Origin: Rhipicephalus microplus
Lineage: Eukaryota; Arthropoda; Arachnida; Ixodida; Ixodidae
Assembly: GCF_043290135.1 (NCBI RefSeq)
Contig: NC_134700.1
Location: 82,006,500-82,070,499 of the forward strand
Length of the DNA stretch: 64,000 nt
Direction of reading: 5' to 3'
Part shown: positions 42,111-54,258 of the stretch, in pieces
How positions within the stretch are numbered: position 1 is the stretch's first letter
How the letters are laid out: every line of letters starts with the position of its first letter
Made by a program: the position numbers and the translations under genes
Notes under the pieces: generated by a model
What the model was told of the DNA's origin: nothing
Database searches by the model: none
The model's input: the letters and a program-made list of their open reading frames with translations, nothing else

Positions 42111-43144
42111 GGTAATGGCGTTTCCAAAGTTAGCGCTCCTGAACACTGGGCTTAAACTCATACGCACGTTCTGGTAGTGAACGCAAATCCGAATACAGAA
42201 TGAGTGCCACGACGATGGGCAAACTTCAAAAAAAATCAGCCAGTTCAATGCCGTGAACACAACTGGACAGCGAAGCTGTCAGCTCTTTCACTAGGCATTA
42301 AAATTTGCTCCCAGCTTTCATCATTAAGCTGTGTCACTCAACAAAGTTCTCACTATACTACGTTTCAACCATCAGGTGCAACGCTGTGGTAGCAATGCGA
42401 GAAATTCGGCAACCAAAACGCATAACTTCGCGCATCGCATTGTCGCTAGCGTAACATCTGATTAGTGCTGGTGCACCCTCGCGTTAGTTTGTGCTCATCC
42501 TTGGTGCGAAGGGTGCACAGAAGTGAGTGCAGAGACCACAAACAACACTGGGACCGATCAACACTGTGTCCTCCTTCACACTTACAGAGTCTCATAAGAT
42601 TGAAGTCCCTAATGGCCGTCATCATGACGTTTCCAGTGCAGAGAGCCTGCACATAACGTGGAACTTAAGCTATCCAGCTCCATATTAACAGATGTTTAAC
42701 TGTGTTTTCCTTCGTAGAGCAGGAAATATTTTCAATTCCTTTTCGCTGTAGTTAAGGAAAAAGTTTTAATTTATTTAGTGGAAACATTGAGCTCTTTCGT
42801 TGCAAATGCATCAACTGCAAAAAGCGTCGCTAGCCTCCCCAGCGTTTCAGATGATATATAAAGCGGAGTATTAGAATTTGATATGTCCGAAGTGATAAGC
42901 ATCTTTTCCCGTCAGGTACTATTGGCACTGGCAAAACAAGCGGCAGCTTAATCGCCATCGTGTCATCGCATGCGGTCGGCTTCTCGGTGTACCACGTTCG
43001 CTCGAAACATTAGTACGCCGCTGGGGCTCTGACCACTGCCCACGCGTCCATGATTGGCTGCGAGAAAGGAGGTGTGAGTGGCCTAGGTGGTCACTCCCTT
43101 CTCGCATTCATGTATATCTCCTAAATTCGTGTTTCGCCAGCCTG
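42111..43144. other. No recognised gene
   Basis: Frames at 42446-42656 and 42919-43107 are short and lack domains. Nothing assigned. Confidence 0.4.
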
Positions 43145-43215
43145 AGTGTGTAGCCCAGTGTATATGGCCCTTGGGCCGTGAGGGCGCGCGTTCAAAGCCC
43201 GCGTCGCCAGGAAAT
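43145..43215 (+). other. Weak tRNA-like sequence
   Basis: TAGCCCAGTG (A-box-like), then GCGTTCAAAGCCC (B-box-like) about 40 bases later, as in tRNA-derived SINE heads. No cloverleaf was built; the body is unassigned. Confidence 0.25.
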
Positions 43216-43750
43216 TCATTTTTGTTTTCCTTATTCACTCCCCTTTCCTGGGATACCTCCTACCTGCTATACATTACGACAACTTTCTTCAACGCCATAG
43301 GTGAACGACCACGACACGTTATCCACAGTGTCTGCTTCGCTGATAAATACTTCGCAGCTCCGTATAAAATACGGTCCATAATGGTCCCACAGGCATATAG
43401 ATGACTATCCTTGAAAAAGATGGGCGGGTTATCGACGCGATAGAGGCACTGGCCCACCTACCCTTCAATTAATTATCTGCGTAACCTTCTCCCTTTACAC
43501 AGCTTCATCTTCAAATGTAGCTATCTTTTAGTCTTTATTACAAGACGCAATGAAATTACCGTATCACAGAAGTGCATTTCTAGTACGCATTATAATGAAG
43601 TAACTTGTCGCATCACGTTAAACAAAATGACAACTCCATAACTGTTAACGTTGCACGTAAATAAAGCATTCTGCATGTATAAATCACGTTTAGTATATAA
43701 ACAAAACTTGTAATTTTCAGGAAAACCGTCGTTAGGGTGCTGTTAGTACA

Positions 43751-44621
43751 CTCTTAAAAAAAGTTAGTAATCTGTTAAAAAACACGTGTGTTCGCTTGTT
43801 TTCTGAGTATATTACTACCTTCGTGGCATACTTTTACTAGCCACCAGCTAGTACAGCTTGTAACTCCGTTACTAACCCGAGAACTTTTTTTAGTGTTTTG
43901 AACTAAGCAACTACTAAGCCACCTACGTTGCCAGATCTTTTGTAGACGCCGAAGAACATTTTGCCGTAATGATGACATAGTAAGCAAACTTTAGGTAAGC
44001 TCTAATGTGATTAACTACATTGGAATAGAAGTTTCGTGCTACGTGATGGAACACACACAAGCAAATAGAAGGGGACATGATAATGCGTAGGAAAGAACAC
44101 TTATCTGATAAATTTTGTGACTGCTAACTAGTGCGTGGTGTGTTATCCCAAAGCAGGGGTATATATATTACCTTCAAGCTGCTGCTACAGTAGAAATATA
44201 CTTTGTGAAGTTCTCATACTCATATGAGCATATAATCATGTAAGTATGCAAACTTACTTAGGCATATGAGATTCACATATGTATTTGAATCTGACTTGAT
44301 CAAAATGATCATGTGGTCAAAACTCCATAAGTATATTGCTGGGATGCGCACTTACCACAGTATAGTTACATGACGTAGTTAAAAGCCAATAATTAATTTA
44401 CGAGGGCCATGTCGATTCGTTTTTTTATCCCATAAATTTGTAATAGAATCAATTTGACGTGGCAACGCACAAGAACAATTAACATTATAGATGTAAAGCT
44501 CTATTTGCAGGGGTTACTGACAATTTAGTAATGGATTAACCACTCGAGTCAGCTCTATTCACTTCCTGACTACGTAGTAATTTTCAGTAAACTGCATTTT
44601 ACTACCTTCTTTTACTAAGAG
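43751..44621. mobile_element. Possible TIR element with CTCTTA ends
   Basis: The left end CTCTTAAAAAAAGTTAGTAA and the inward-reading right end (CTCTTAGTAAAAG, then GTAGTAA) match with gaps over about 20 bp. Internal GTTAGTAA/TTACTAAC motifs recur. No transposase and no clear target duplication. Confidence 0.35.
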
Positions 44622-44689
44622 GATAGTGCTTTATGTGACAAGTAAATGGTTAGTATTTGGTTATTGAATACGTTGACCTTTGGTTTTAA

Positions 44690-44850
44690 AAGTGTAGGTG
44701 CAATGTTTTTCGCAGCAAAATGGTAGATGCCCATGTACTGAGCTATGTCAGTGCAGGTTAAAAAAAGTTGGTCGGAATTGCTCGAGCTTTCCACTACGGC
44801 GTTCCTAATACTCATGAGGTGAATTCGCGACATTAACTCGGAGATATTAT
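44690..44850 (+). mobile_element. Degenerate Ruka-like SINE
   Basis: Blocks GGTAGATGCCCATGTACTGA, CAGTGCAGGTTAAA, TCCACTACGGCGTTCCTAAT in the + order expected of the SINE body. The tRNA head is not evident. Confidence 0.6.
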
Positions 44851-44882
44851 TTTCTCGGGCTAACATTCACGTTCCTTTGCAG

Positions 44883-45388
44883 CAACAGCAGGAGGTGCCG
44901 TATCGGCTACGCACACCAACCGTTGGTTCTCGTTCCATGCCTCCCTGTGGCGGCCTCAGCTAGCGGTGCGCCACAAGCCGTTGCTGTGGGCCCCAACGAG
45001 GAGGGCGCCGCTGGAAAAGCCCATCGTGTTACCGAACAGTGCGAGTGAGTTCGTGGTGAACGACTACATACGGCCGCCCGTACAGCAGCAACGTGCAGAT
45101 GCAGTACAAGAGGAGGAAGGTGGTGGAGACCTCATATGCGCCGCATGCACGGTTGTCGCGCTCGGCTTCGTGTTAGTCTGGTTGTACCTGACCATCAGCG
45201 CTAACTACCGGAAGGGAGGAAGCCTTGCTCCTATGAAGGAGTACTCGACGCTGGAGGCTGAGGAGCGGAAAGCCGAGATTATGCCACGAGCCCTCGAGGC
45301 CACCGCATGGACCGAATCCACGGCTCCGCACTTGGTCTTCAACACTTCGGAGCAACAAGGCTTCGTCATCCTGACAGCTGCTGTTTAG
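44883..45388 (+). CDS. Candidate terminal exon of a host single-pass membrane protein
   Basis: Acceptor: pyrimidine-rich TTCCTTTGCAG ending at 44882. The frame is open to TAG at 45386-45388. In the joined model (254 aa) residues about 170-191 form one transmembrane helix (LICAACTVVALGFVLVWLYL), preceded by acidic EEEGGGD and followed by SANYRKGG. The basic/Pro-rich N-side and single helix suggest a plasma-membrane or secretory-pathway protein; topology is not decided. The exon is GC-rich with balanced codon use. No family recognised. The C-terminal end (GFVILTAAV) is ordinary. Confidence 0.5.
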
Positions 45389-46984
45389 GCTTGTTGCGAT
45401 GCTCTAATACCGGAGCTCAGTCACCCTTTCATACGTTTATTCAGTAAATATCACCGTAGTAAACCGCGATTCATATTTCTTATCTGATCGCTGCACTTGT
45501 ATAGCTGTGTGGTTGGTTTACTATTTTACAGATGGGTTAAGGTGCCGCCATGTTGGGCTATTAGTCCTGGCACAATGTATTATTGAAAACTAAACAAACA
45601 GTGGAACAGAATACGTACCAGCATGAAATAATTGTGATGGAGTATTCTACGTTTCCTGACCTTGTACAGTCATGTCATGTCACGACACACAAAGCCTAAA
45701 GAAACAGTCGTTTAACAAACTGGAATGGCGGCATCAATGTCTTACGTAAATCTTTTATGATTATATCAGAATAATATATATTATTGCTGCGTACTTGGTA
45801 GACCAGATTTTCGTATAGCAATCGTGTGTGGGCTGTCCATATTACCAAAAAGCGTGCAATGGCAGTCTTTGAAATAATTATCGTTGCACGCATATCAGGG
45901 GCTTGTAAGATCGGCGACAAGAATGGCCTTTATGAATAAATCATGGTACGACGTAACGTCAACCACTTGAGCAAAGACGTCAGTTTTGTCGCTACAAACT
46001 GCTGCCTTGTGTGCGATGGTGTGCATACCATTAGTAGCGGCCGTATGCGTATTCACTTGACGCCTGACAACAGTGCGCGGAGTCACAGATTCGCACAAGT
46101 AACAATTCTTATATTAATATGCAGCCAACACTTTAACCCTCTTCTACGTTTTTTTTTCTGGCACGATGCTTGTGAAGGTATTTTCCCTAAGCAGTTTCAC
46201 GCACTGTATAAGCTGTGTCGTAAAATACACTCACTCACATCACTGCAAAACAGGTGTCATCTTCTCTCAAGCTTGGTGATACAGGACGATTTGCTTTGAA
46301 ACTACACAGTTTGACACCCAGGCATAGGAAACAAGAGCAGCTTTTTGCGTCAATTGCGCCGATAAGAAATTACTGATAACCCAAAAGAGCGTGCTCGCTT
46401 TTATTTTAAGGGAAAGATCCCGTAGAAAAAGCCACAAATGCAGAATGTCAGTGGCGGATTTGTTTATTCCTTACGTATTCCACGACATAATTTCGGGTAA
46501 ACTTTCCTACTAAACCCCTATTTAACATAATTAGACCAATCGACTCTGCCTAAAGCGAGTACCGAACTCCGTGCTCTTTAGGCACGTAAAACGCCGCCTA
46601 AGGTGGTTTACCGAAGAAATACCAGTCAATCTTGCTGGTCTTGAAAACACCATTCTGACCACTATCGGAGTTTATACCATATGCGAGAAACTGTTGCAGG
46701 ATTATCACGCACATTGCGAGCACAAATATAGCCGAAGCCTCTTATGCAGGCATTGCACATAAAATTGGACGTAAATTGTGATTCGGCTGATCTGGCACAT
46801 ATTTGCGAAGCGTGCGAACAGGAATATGACTAATCGAGATAAACCCTATTATGTTTACGTTTCAGCAACTGTAGGGCCCACGGGAGCAGTCTTCCTTAAT
46901 TTCGTATTCTTCACAAGGATTTATCAGTCATGTCACTTATTTGACCTCCTGACAGTTTCCACGCGATAAAATTGGAGAGCTCGT
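45389..46984. other. No recognised gene; 3' flank of the candidate exon
   Basis: No AATAAA within about 80 bp of the stop. The short frames (45943-46299, 46571-46762) lack domains. AT-rich. Confidence 0.4.
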
Positions 46985-46994
46985 GTCGATAACA

Positions 46995-47432
46995 TTAGAG
47001 AGCTCCCCACACGCTGTGTGGGGTGTTGAAATCCCCGACAACGACAAGGGGGTAACTACTGGCCATGCTCACAGCCCTTTTGAGGAGAGAGTTTGCTTTC
47101 GCCCTGTAATAACTGGGACTGCAGTATACGTTGAGAATAAAAAGTCTATTTCTTCGAAGGCCCTTCTTGGGTGAGTTAATTATAATTTCAGTCATTACGT
47201 ACTCAATGCCATCGGGAACTGCACCGAGGTCACGCGATAGGTAATTGCACATTTTGCTGATAAGTGTGGCAACTCCCCTACCTCCTGAATGGGATGACGC
47301 TACTAGGTAACCCTGGAGTTTGATGGGGGTGCCAGAGACAACTTCCTGAACAGCGAAGATTTGAGGCTTAACATCGAGAGTTCTTAAATATTGCTGTCGA
47401 ATGGGCTTTTTGTGAGTAAACCGGCCACACAT
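46995..47432 (-). pseudogene. I-like LINE endonuclease, N-part (second copy)
   Basis: A 145-codon frame with the catalytic Glu block FAVQEVV, GGRGVATLISK, LFILNVYCSPSYYRAKA and VVVGDFNTPHSVWG (Asp/Asn of the active site). The frame then ends; the C-terminal SDH half is missing. Confidence 0.8.
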
Positions 47433-47463
47433 TCATTGCCAGATTCTGAAGTTTTCGTCCACA

Positions 47464-49285
47464 CTATCCATGTTTAGGCTGATCGGATGGTTGAGCAGCT
47501 ATAGCAGCCCGGAGAATCGCACCCTCAGTTGGTGGCGCAAGTACAATGCATTGTGCTGGGACCTGCAAAAAAGTCGGACCGGTGTCTGTCCTCGCATCGA
47601 CCTCTTCTAACTTGCTTATGCGTTCACTCAGTGCTCCTGATCCCATCCTGGGGTGCGCCACGGCTTCTTGAATGTTCGCTGAAGTAGCCTGCATGATGAC
47701 AAAGGAATCATTGAGTTCCGACAGTAAGTGTACCGCCTCGTCTTCTTATGTGTTCTAAACCGCTCGGCGCTTGGTTCCGCTAGACCTGTGAAGTACCTTA
47801 GACGTATCCATGGCGACCGGGGCTGGTGCGGGCTGCGCCGAAGGGGGTGAGGACGCGAGCTTTCTAATTTCCACCATCTCCGCAGCTAGCCTGCGTGTTT
47901 CTTGCTTAAGCTGCGCGTTTTCTTTCCTCAGCTGCTCGTTAGCTCATCGCATCTCGTCGAGCTCACTCGCCTGGGGAGAACTGCGATTGGATTCGTTGCC
48001 TCTAGAAGACTCAGGTCTTCCTCGGGCCTTGTCGGCCCAGGAGAGCGTCGGCTTCTTGCTGTTAGAGGTGGTGGGCGTGCGGGAGTGGGACCTTGTCGGC
48101 CCCGACGAAACGTGCCCCGGCCTTGAGGTGGAGAGAGGCTGAGAAGTGTAACTTCCCCGGGCACGTTCTGTCGACCTGGATGCGAGCCGGAACATTCCCT
48201 GGAGGCACCACGGCGTCTGGATCTGGAGCGGCCTCCCGAGTGTCCCCTGGAGCGGGAGCGTCCTCTGCGTTAAGCATCCGTGGTGGGTTACGAAGACTGG
48301 AACTCGTCCGCAGTGTCGAGGTGACGTTGCGGGGATGGTGACGCAGCACCAGCCATTCTGGCATGCTCACTGTGACGACGACGCACAATATACGGGATAT
48401 TGAACCTTTGAGCACAGTCTTTGCTAGCCGTGAAATGCTGGCCACCACAGAGTTCGCACTTAGGAGTACACACATGTTGCTTGTCGGGGCTTGCGGCACC
48501 ACAGCCTCAGCAAATCGTGTCACCGGGAGTGGGGCACACGTCAGCGCGATGACCAAGATGGCCGCACGCATAACACACATCGATTTGCTAGCGGTATAGT
48601 GAGCACTGTATCAGCACCGGTCCATACCTGACAAAGTTTGGTACACGATACCCGTCGAAAGCGATGGTGACCGTGTCAGTTTGAGCTATTCTCATGGCTG
48701 CTAAGGCAAGTTGTTTATTTGTGTTGTTAATCTTGTCATAGATCACATCAGGGCCATCTTGAAGCGGGACGTTGCGAATCACCCTTTGCAAGTGGAGTGT
48801 GGGGCAATCTCATAGGCGCTTAGCTCGTGCACCTTGCCCGAAATAAGTATTTGCTTCATCCGAACGTATCGGCCTGCATTTTCGCGCTTCAGAATACTGA
48901 CAACAATAATATTTTGCTGCAGAATCAGGCATAGAGTATCCTGGCACAAATCTTCCTGGCTTATGCCAGCGGCAACCAGTATCGCGTCTGCCACCGTAGC
49001 GGCGCCAATTTTCCAGATGTTGAGTCCACTTCTCGGCCGGATCAAAATCTTGATGTCATCTTGAGGAAGGGAGGGCATCTTTTCCGCCAATATTACATTG
49101 GTCTTCAGCGCAGCGCCACTCGATTTGCTACGGTGTGCGCCCGGCTGCGACGATGGCGCGTTAAAGTCCACAGTGTGTGTTTTGGCGCCAGCTTTTCTGG
49201 CCCCAGTGGACTTCAAACCGTTATCTTGAGTAAACTCTTTTTTTGAAACATCCTCTTCGTGCACTTCATACTCTATCGTGAGCAA
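47464..49285 (-). pseudogene. I-like LINE ORF1 (second copy)
   Basis: Pieces in several frames: N-part 48588-49285 (MPSLPQDDIKILIRPRSGLN, IIVVSILKRENAGRYVRM); zinc knuckles near 48430-48590 (CYACGHLGHRADVC, CTPKCELCGGQHF); a Ser/Arg-rich segment with LSWADKARG near 48000-48070; a coiled-coil-like segment near 47850-47940; and a C-part at 47464-47694. Several frame breaks. Confidence 0.78.
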
Positions 49286-49330
49286 ATAGTTCAGCGCACT
49301 GGGCCTCCGAAGGGCCGGCCGCAGGTGAAA

Positions 49331-49598
49331 ACAGGCCCAGCAAAAGCGCGGTCTCCCAAGCCAATCGTTAGGATTAAATTGGGCACCACTGCACAGGAAA
49401 AAAAATTGTTCCTAACTTGACAAAAATCACTCACTGCAGTCCAATTTGGTATCGGTAGGATCCTGATGACTTCTCAGAACCGATGCGAGCAACAGTTCAT
49501 GAGCACTTGAAGAAAAAAACTCTAGAAACACAGATTTAGTTGCGCGTCCACAGGAGGCGAACGAACGCAGCCTCACATTCCGCGTCTCCCTCCATTCT
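49331..49598. other. No recognised gene
   Basis: Probably includes the LINE 5' UTR near 49300-49400; nothing else assigned. Confidence 0.4.
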
Positions 49599-49905
49599 TT
49601 TGAGAAGCGTGGTATTTGCTAAGCTATTGCGAAGAATTTTGTTCTTATTGTTCATGCAAGGGCTGACAACAATGAGGAATTATGCCTGAAGTAGGTATGC
49701 GCCACAGTTAGTAGGTGATCTAAAAGAAGCTTTTGTAATGGGTTGGAGCAATTGCCGATCCACTCGTTACGCTATTCGCATGATGTGACGCCTTGTTCTT
49801 TGGCTACCCTAAAACACTTTATTACTCATACTAACGCGATTTCTTTCCTGACATCAGCCTGTCTAAGGCAAGTTTGCGAACCATTCCTAAGCACCGGCTT
49901 GGCTC
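49599..49905 (+). repeat. Dispersed repeat shared with 35367-35690, truncated SINE head
   Basis: Parallel to 35367-35690 and ends just after the A box (CACCGGCTTGGCTCAG), where the sequence changes. The B box and SINE body are missing. Confidence 0.6.
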
Positions 49906-50109
49906 AGTCATTCTTTTGTCAGCACTCACGCGTGTTGGACGCAAAGATCATGTGCTTGGTAGAAGCGGCGCTTGCGGCACAGACTAGCCATGGTAACAGG
50001 ATGACCAAAGAAAAAGACGCAAGATATTTTGCCACGCAGGATATCTTGCCAGATTATTTTACCACTACTGCCCAAGGGACGCGTCGCACAAAACACTGTG
50101 TTTTTACGT

Positions 50110-51200
50110 GGTGATGTGTGAGGCATACCGTATCGGGTAGAAGATTTCCGAGACGCACTCAGCCCCACGGGTCTGTTGCCGGAGGTGTGGGCATTGAGGG
50201 CCTACCAGATAAATCATGTGTGGGCTATCACCATGAGCAACGCGGACGCTGCGAAACGCTTGCTGGACGTGAAAGAGCTGAAAGTCAAGAAGCGACGGAG
50301 CATCATTGTAGACCCCCAGAATCAGCAGGCGTGGCTGCGCTATCATTGATTGCTTTATGACGTAAACTATGAAGACATTCGAACGGAGTTGGTAGCTTTT
50401 GGGAAGGTCATACCAGTCACCTCAGAACACTGGCGCGTCCAATGGTTGACCATTGTCAGCGACAATGGTCAACCACATGGACTGTTCTTTTAAGTTCATG
50501 CGTGGCGTGAAAGGTGAAGATCTGCCGCATAGATTCAGGGTGACTGGTGAACTAGCACTTGTGATTGCACGTGGTCAGCCAATGCAGTGATGAGCTGCCA
50601 GGGTTTCGGCCATGTTAGAAGGGAGTGAAGGTACCCCGATGCTCGCACTGTCGGTGGTTCAGCCACAGCGAAGATGAGTGCATGCGTACGTACGCATCAG
50701 CTTTCGGATTAGCTGAAGATGAAGACACAGCAGAGTTGGTGATGGATGTGACCGAGGCTCAAGACTCGGCGAAAGGGGCAGGTGACGTGGTGAACCCTGA
50801 TACTCCAGCAGGTACTGCCACACTGATTGGTTGGTGGTGATGGAAGAACAGTACAAGCTGACAAGGCACTTGTGTAGGTTGCTCAAGAGCCAGCCGACCA
50901 AACCAAGGAAGGCTACACAAGTACCCCGTCAAAGAAACCCGAGCCGGTGGAATTCACGGCACAACTTTCAGTGTCGACCGAGAGTACCAGAGTTGGGGTG
51001 CCTAGCAAAAGACCCCACGAACAGTCTGCAGGACGGAGTGAGGTTTCGAGTGTGAAGCAGGAAGATGGGTTACCTGCAAAGGCGACTTCGTTCCGACACA
51101 GTAGCACAAGGCTGCGTCCTTGCCTGATTTCGGGCCAACACAGGCCACCATTGTTCTCCAGTTGCACGGATCTACCTGGAAGCTCTGGGGATGTCTAGCT
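50110..51200 (+). pseudogene. Tx1/L1-like LINE ORF1 with zinc knuckles
   Basis: Frame blocks: ALSPTGLLPEVWALRAYQIN, LLDVKELKVKKRRSIIVDPQ, LLYDVNYEDIRTELVAFGKV, then, after stops and shifts, two CCHC-type knuckles (CQGFGHVRREC and CSHCRWFSHSEDEC, about 50600-50690) and an acidic tail (EDEDTAELVMDV). This is the gag-like RNA-binding protein of a LINE family common in ticks. The L1/Tx1 grouping rests on the partner RT at 57.9 kb and is tentative. Confidence 0.7.
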
Positions 51201-51269
51201 CCGTGCTATACACTGAAGATAAGCATCATGCCTCGGGCCAACTTCTCACTGTGTAGGCATAGATTTTTC

Positions 51270-51560
51270 ACCGAAACATAAAGTGGCAACGTTAAATGTT
51301 CGAGGTCTTGCCATCAAGCGGAAATAGAGCCAAGTGGATCATCAACTGGGTGTACCAGCTGTATAAAATACAAAAGTAGACGGTGATGAAGAGACCCGCG
51401 GTATGGTGCTGAGGTTTACGGCGCGTTACTACGCAATTGTTAGCCATGCAACACGATTTTTGCGCGCTGTGTCTTGTTCATTAAGGAGTTACTGGGTCTG
51501 GTAGTGCAAGATACCTTCTCTTGCCCGTCTGGTAGGCTTGTTTCGTGCGATTTCGCACTT
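51270..51560 (+). pseudogene. Tx1/L1-like LINE ORF2, endonuclease start
   Basis: KVATLNVRGLAIKRK opens an apurinic endonuclease domain, then TKVDGDEETRGMVLRFTARY and FIKELLGLVVQDTFSCPSGR. The frame changes family abruptly near 51560, where I-like LINE sequence begins. A stop follows RKRK-like residues near 51325. Confidence 0.65.
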
Positions 51561-52975
51561 AAATTAAGTGGTGTATTGGCTTGTAAATATGCACTAACCA
51601 TTCGCAAGGAACACTGCACTTCCACGACACGTCTACTAGCCCTAGGGACCCATGACACACTCTCGGAACTATTAGAAGCTCATTGGACCAGCCAAAAGCA
51701 ACGCCTTTTGCTCACACCCACTGGGCGACACGTGCTTTCACGACTGGGATACCCCGTCTTGCACAATCACGTCGAAGACACCGCTATTGGTGTCCTACCT
51801 TGGGTACGTAATACCCTGAAGGTGCATCCGCTCCCCTGAAGCATGAGTCCTGAGCATGACGCCGGCGCGCCCGTGTTGGGTACCTGATGCGCATGCTCAG
51901 TGACATCGCTGAAGCCAACACATTATATACCGATTCTGCACGATGCAGCAACGGGTACACCGCGGTAGTGTTGGATGGCAACTCAACATTACTTACAGCT
52001 GCCTTTTTGCAGAGTTCTAGTTCTGCAGACGGCTAAGTCCTTGGTGTATAGCGCTTGCTGTCCGACACGCTCTGGACACTCCTGGGAGGTTTACACACTA
52101 ACCGATTCACAGCATGCATGCCGAGCCTTTTTGATGGGACACGGTTCTCCCAAGGCAGCCCTCCACATCCTATTGGAGGCATAAAACATCGAAATGTCCA
52201 GCTCACAACGTATTCACTTGCTCTGGACTCCTGATTGATTTGTGGGGTTTAACGTCCCAAAACCACCATTTGATTATGAGAGACGCCGTAGTGGAGGGCT
52301 CCGGAAATTTTGACCACCTGGGGTTCTTTAACGTGCACCCAAATCTGAGTACACGGGCCTCCAACATTTCCGCCTCCATCGGAAATGCATGCTCTGGACT
52401 CCTGTTCACGCCTCCATGCCGGGTAATGATCGCGCTCACGTGGTCGCTCGAGAACTTACCCACCGAGCTGCCCGGCGTGGCGAGGCTGGGAGTCCAGATC
52501 AAGTGGGCCCTCCACTTACATAAAGGGACATATTGGCGTATCATACCAGAGCTAGACGCACCATGCACCCGCCCTCACCGTCGTTCTCGCGAGAGGAAGA
52601 ATGACAGTGAGGGCGGGTGCACTCCACCAACTCCAAACGTATACATTCCCCAGCTTCCTCTTCATGATTAAAGTATACCCTGACCACTACGCAAACTCTT
52701 GACCGGGCTGTGGCAGCTTCTCAACAGTATTTCATGTACTGGTGGAGTGCGCTACAAAATTATTTCCTCCACTTCCCGCTTTCCTGCACCTCCTTCCAAA
52801 CCAAAAAGCTGTGGGACGATGCACTCTCTGCCGGGCCTCACAAGGTGCGCCAGGCCTTGGTTCAACAGGCCAGGTTCATCGCCAAAATTGTCATAGGTAA
52901 CCCGGACAAGGGTGCCTTCCTACATGCTTTGCCTAAATGCACTTAATAAAATGTTTTCTCTCTCTCTCTGCATTA
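51561..52975 (+). mobile_element. I-like LINE remnant: RNase H to 3' end, with nested SINE
   Basis: RNase H with LYTDSARCSNGYTAVVLDG (first Asp), HTN-type and ACRAFL blocks, then LLWTP, interrupted by a SINE (52234-52389), resuming at CTGTTCACGCCTCCATGCC. The C-terminus has a zinc-like STVFHVLVECATKL block. The 3' end has AATAAAATG followed by (TC)n near 52950-52970. Frames shift repeatedly. Confidence 0.75.
52234..52389 (-). mobile_element. Ruka-like SINE, 5'-truncated, perfect target duplication
   Basis: 156 bp of SINE body in minus orientation without the tRNA head, inserted in LINE RNase H. TGCTCTGGACTCCTG flanks it exactly (52219-52233 and 52390-52404), a perfect 15-bp duplication, so it is comparatively young. 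Confidence 0.95.
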
Positions 52976-53696
52976 CTTGGTGATTTCAACAACGTCCTCA
53001 ATTGGCGACATTGTTCAAATGAATGCGTTATGTACAATAGGCCCTTTTCATAAATACGCCACCTGATGGTGAGCTTTTCGTCAGTTTAGCCATAAAGTAA
53101 CATAGTAAACGTAAATAGCGGACACTCTCATTGAATCATGCGGCCCACATGACTGCTAGCACTCCTAGCAACCTGCATTAAACTGTCACAAGGTTCCTTT
53201 TTTGGCCTTGCCATCACGCCACAGTGGTTTGTTTCAGTTTGAGCATTCTTGTGCGAAGGTCGGGTGTTTCTTGTACTGTTATTTTGGAGTACTTTCGTTT
53301 GCAGTTTTTTTTTTGGTCAAATAGGCTGCGGGCATGGCAATTGCAAATACGCTCATCTCTTGGCAGTTCTTGCGAGAAAACATTGCACGCCACTTAACAA
53401 ATCAATCGTGTGGATTCAGACAGCAGTACCTAAAAATTATTTTAGATCAGCTAAAGAGGCATTTTTAAGTAACAAATTACCTCCCTATTAGAAATATGAG
53501 AAATCAGAGCATAACGTTTATTATTTATACAAACTGCAGTGTGTTCTGTTTTTTTTCTTCGGAAATAACATTGCTATGTAGAAAAATTACCATTACATCG
53601 AGCAGGCCGTAAAAAAGGTACACAATATTCGTAAGTATAGTAATTGTCAACATGGACATTTCAACACGTCAGTAAAAATATCAAATACTGTAAAAA
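52976..53696. other. No recognised gene
   Basis: One 80-codon frame (53249-53491, +) begins with a hydrophobic stretch but has no domain or splice context that I trust. T-rich runs. Confidence 0.4.
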
Positions 53697-53770
53697 TTAT
53701 TTATTTATTTTATTTATTTATTCAATTACAGGTACTGTTGGCTGATTGAGCCGTTACAGGAGTGGGGCGT
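53697..53770 (-). mobile_element. LINE 3' tail with (TAAA)n
   Basis: The minus strand reads CTGTAACGGCTCAATCAGCC, then ACCTGTAATTGAATAAATAA, a LINE-type 3' end with an AATAAA-like signal running into a (TAAA)n tail. The body is not recognised. Confidence 0.5.
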
Positions 53771-54258
53771 AAATCTAATCATTGTTTACATAAAATAGCA
53801 AGGAATATCTTATACAAAAATCACAAACCGCAATGTGTCATTACATATTGACAGTGAACAAAATCTGACGTATGGAGGGAACGCGGGAAGTGCGTTTCAC
53901 GCATTTTCAGGGGAAGAGCAATGCACGCCTTGGTCGCATTTACGTGTCGCTTGAAATATAGCCCACTGTAAGACATATGCTGTCTACCGAATCATCTTCA
54001 GCGATCATTGTTTAGTTGAACGTGCTATGGGAGAGAAAACAAAAGGTGAAACTTTTTTATGAGAGCTGTGGAAGATGAATTTCATTTTAATCACTTTCGA
54101 ATATTTTTAGATCAGGTAATGAGCTGCGTCAATGAAATATAATGGATGACGAAGTTAAACTTGCAGGACAATGCGAAGAGCCCAAGCAGCGAATGAAAAT
54201 AAAATTTATTTATTGTTCTTGCGCATTAAGCTACGAAAAGTAAGAGAAGGAAATCCGA
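53771..54258. other. No recognised gene
   Basis: AT-rich sequence upstream of the LINE at 54.26 kb; may include its truncated or decayed 5' part. Confidence 0.4.

Larger units (their letters stand above)
46985..49330 (-). mobile_element. I-like LINE, 5' half (ORF1 + endonuclease), second copy
   Basis: Same architecture as 20.7-24.6 kb: ORF1 blocks from 49285 down to 47464, then endonuclease at 47432-46995; no RT. ORF1 blocks (MPSLPQDDIKILIRP, IAFDGYRVPNFVRYG, zinc knuckles) match the first copy but are clearly diverged. The copy ends inside the endonuclease. Confidence 0.82.

Noticed and set aside
42919..43107. Minus-strand 62-codon frame as a gene
   Set aside because: No start context, domain, splice signal or conservation visible.
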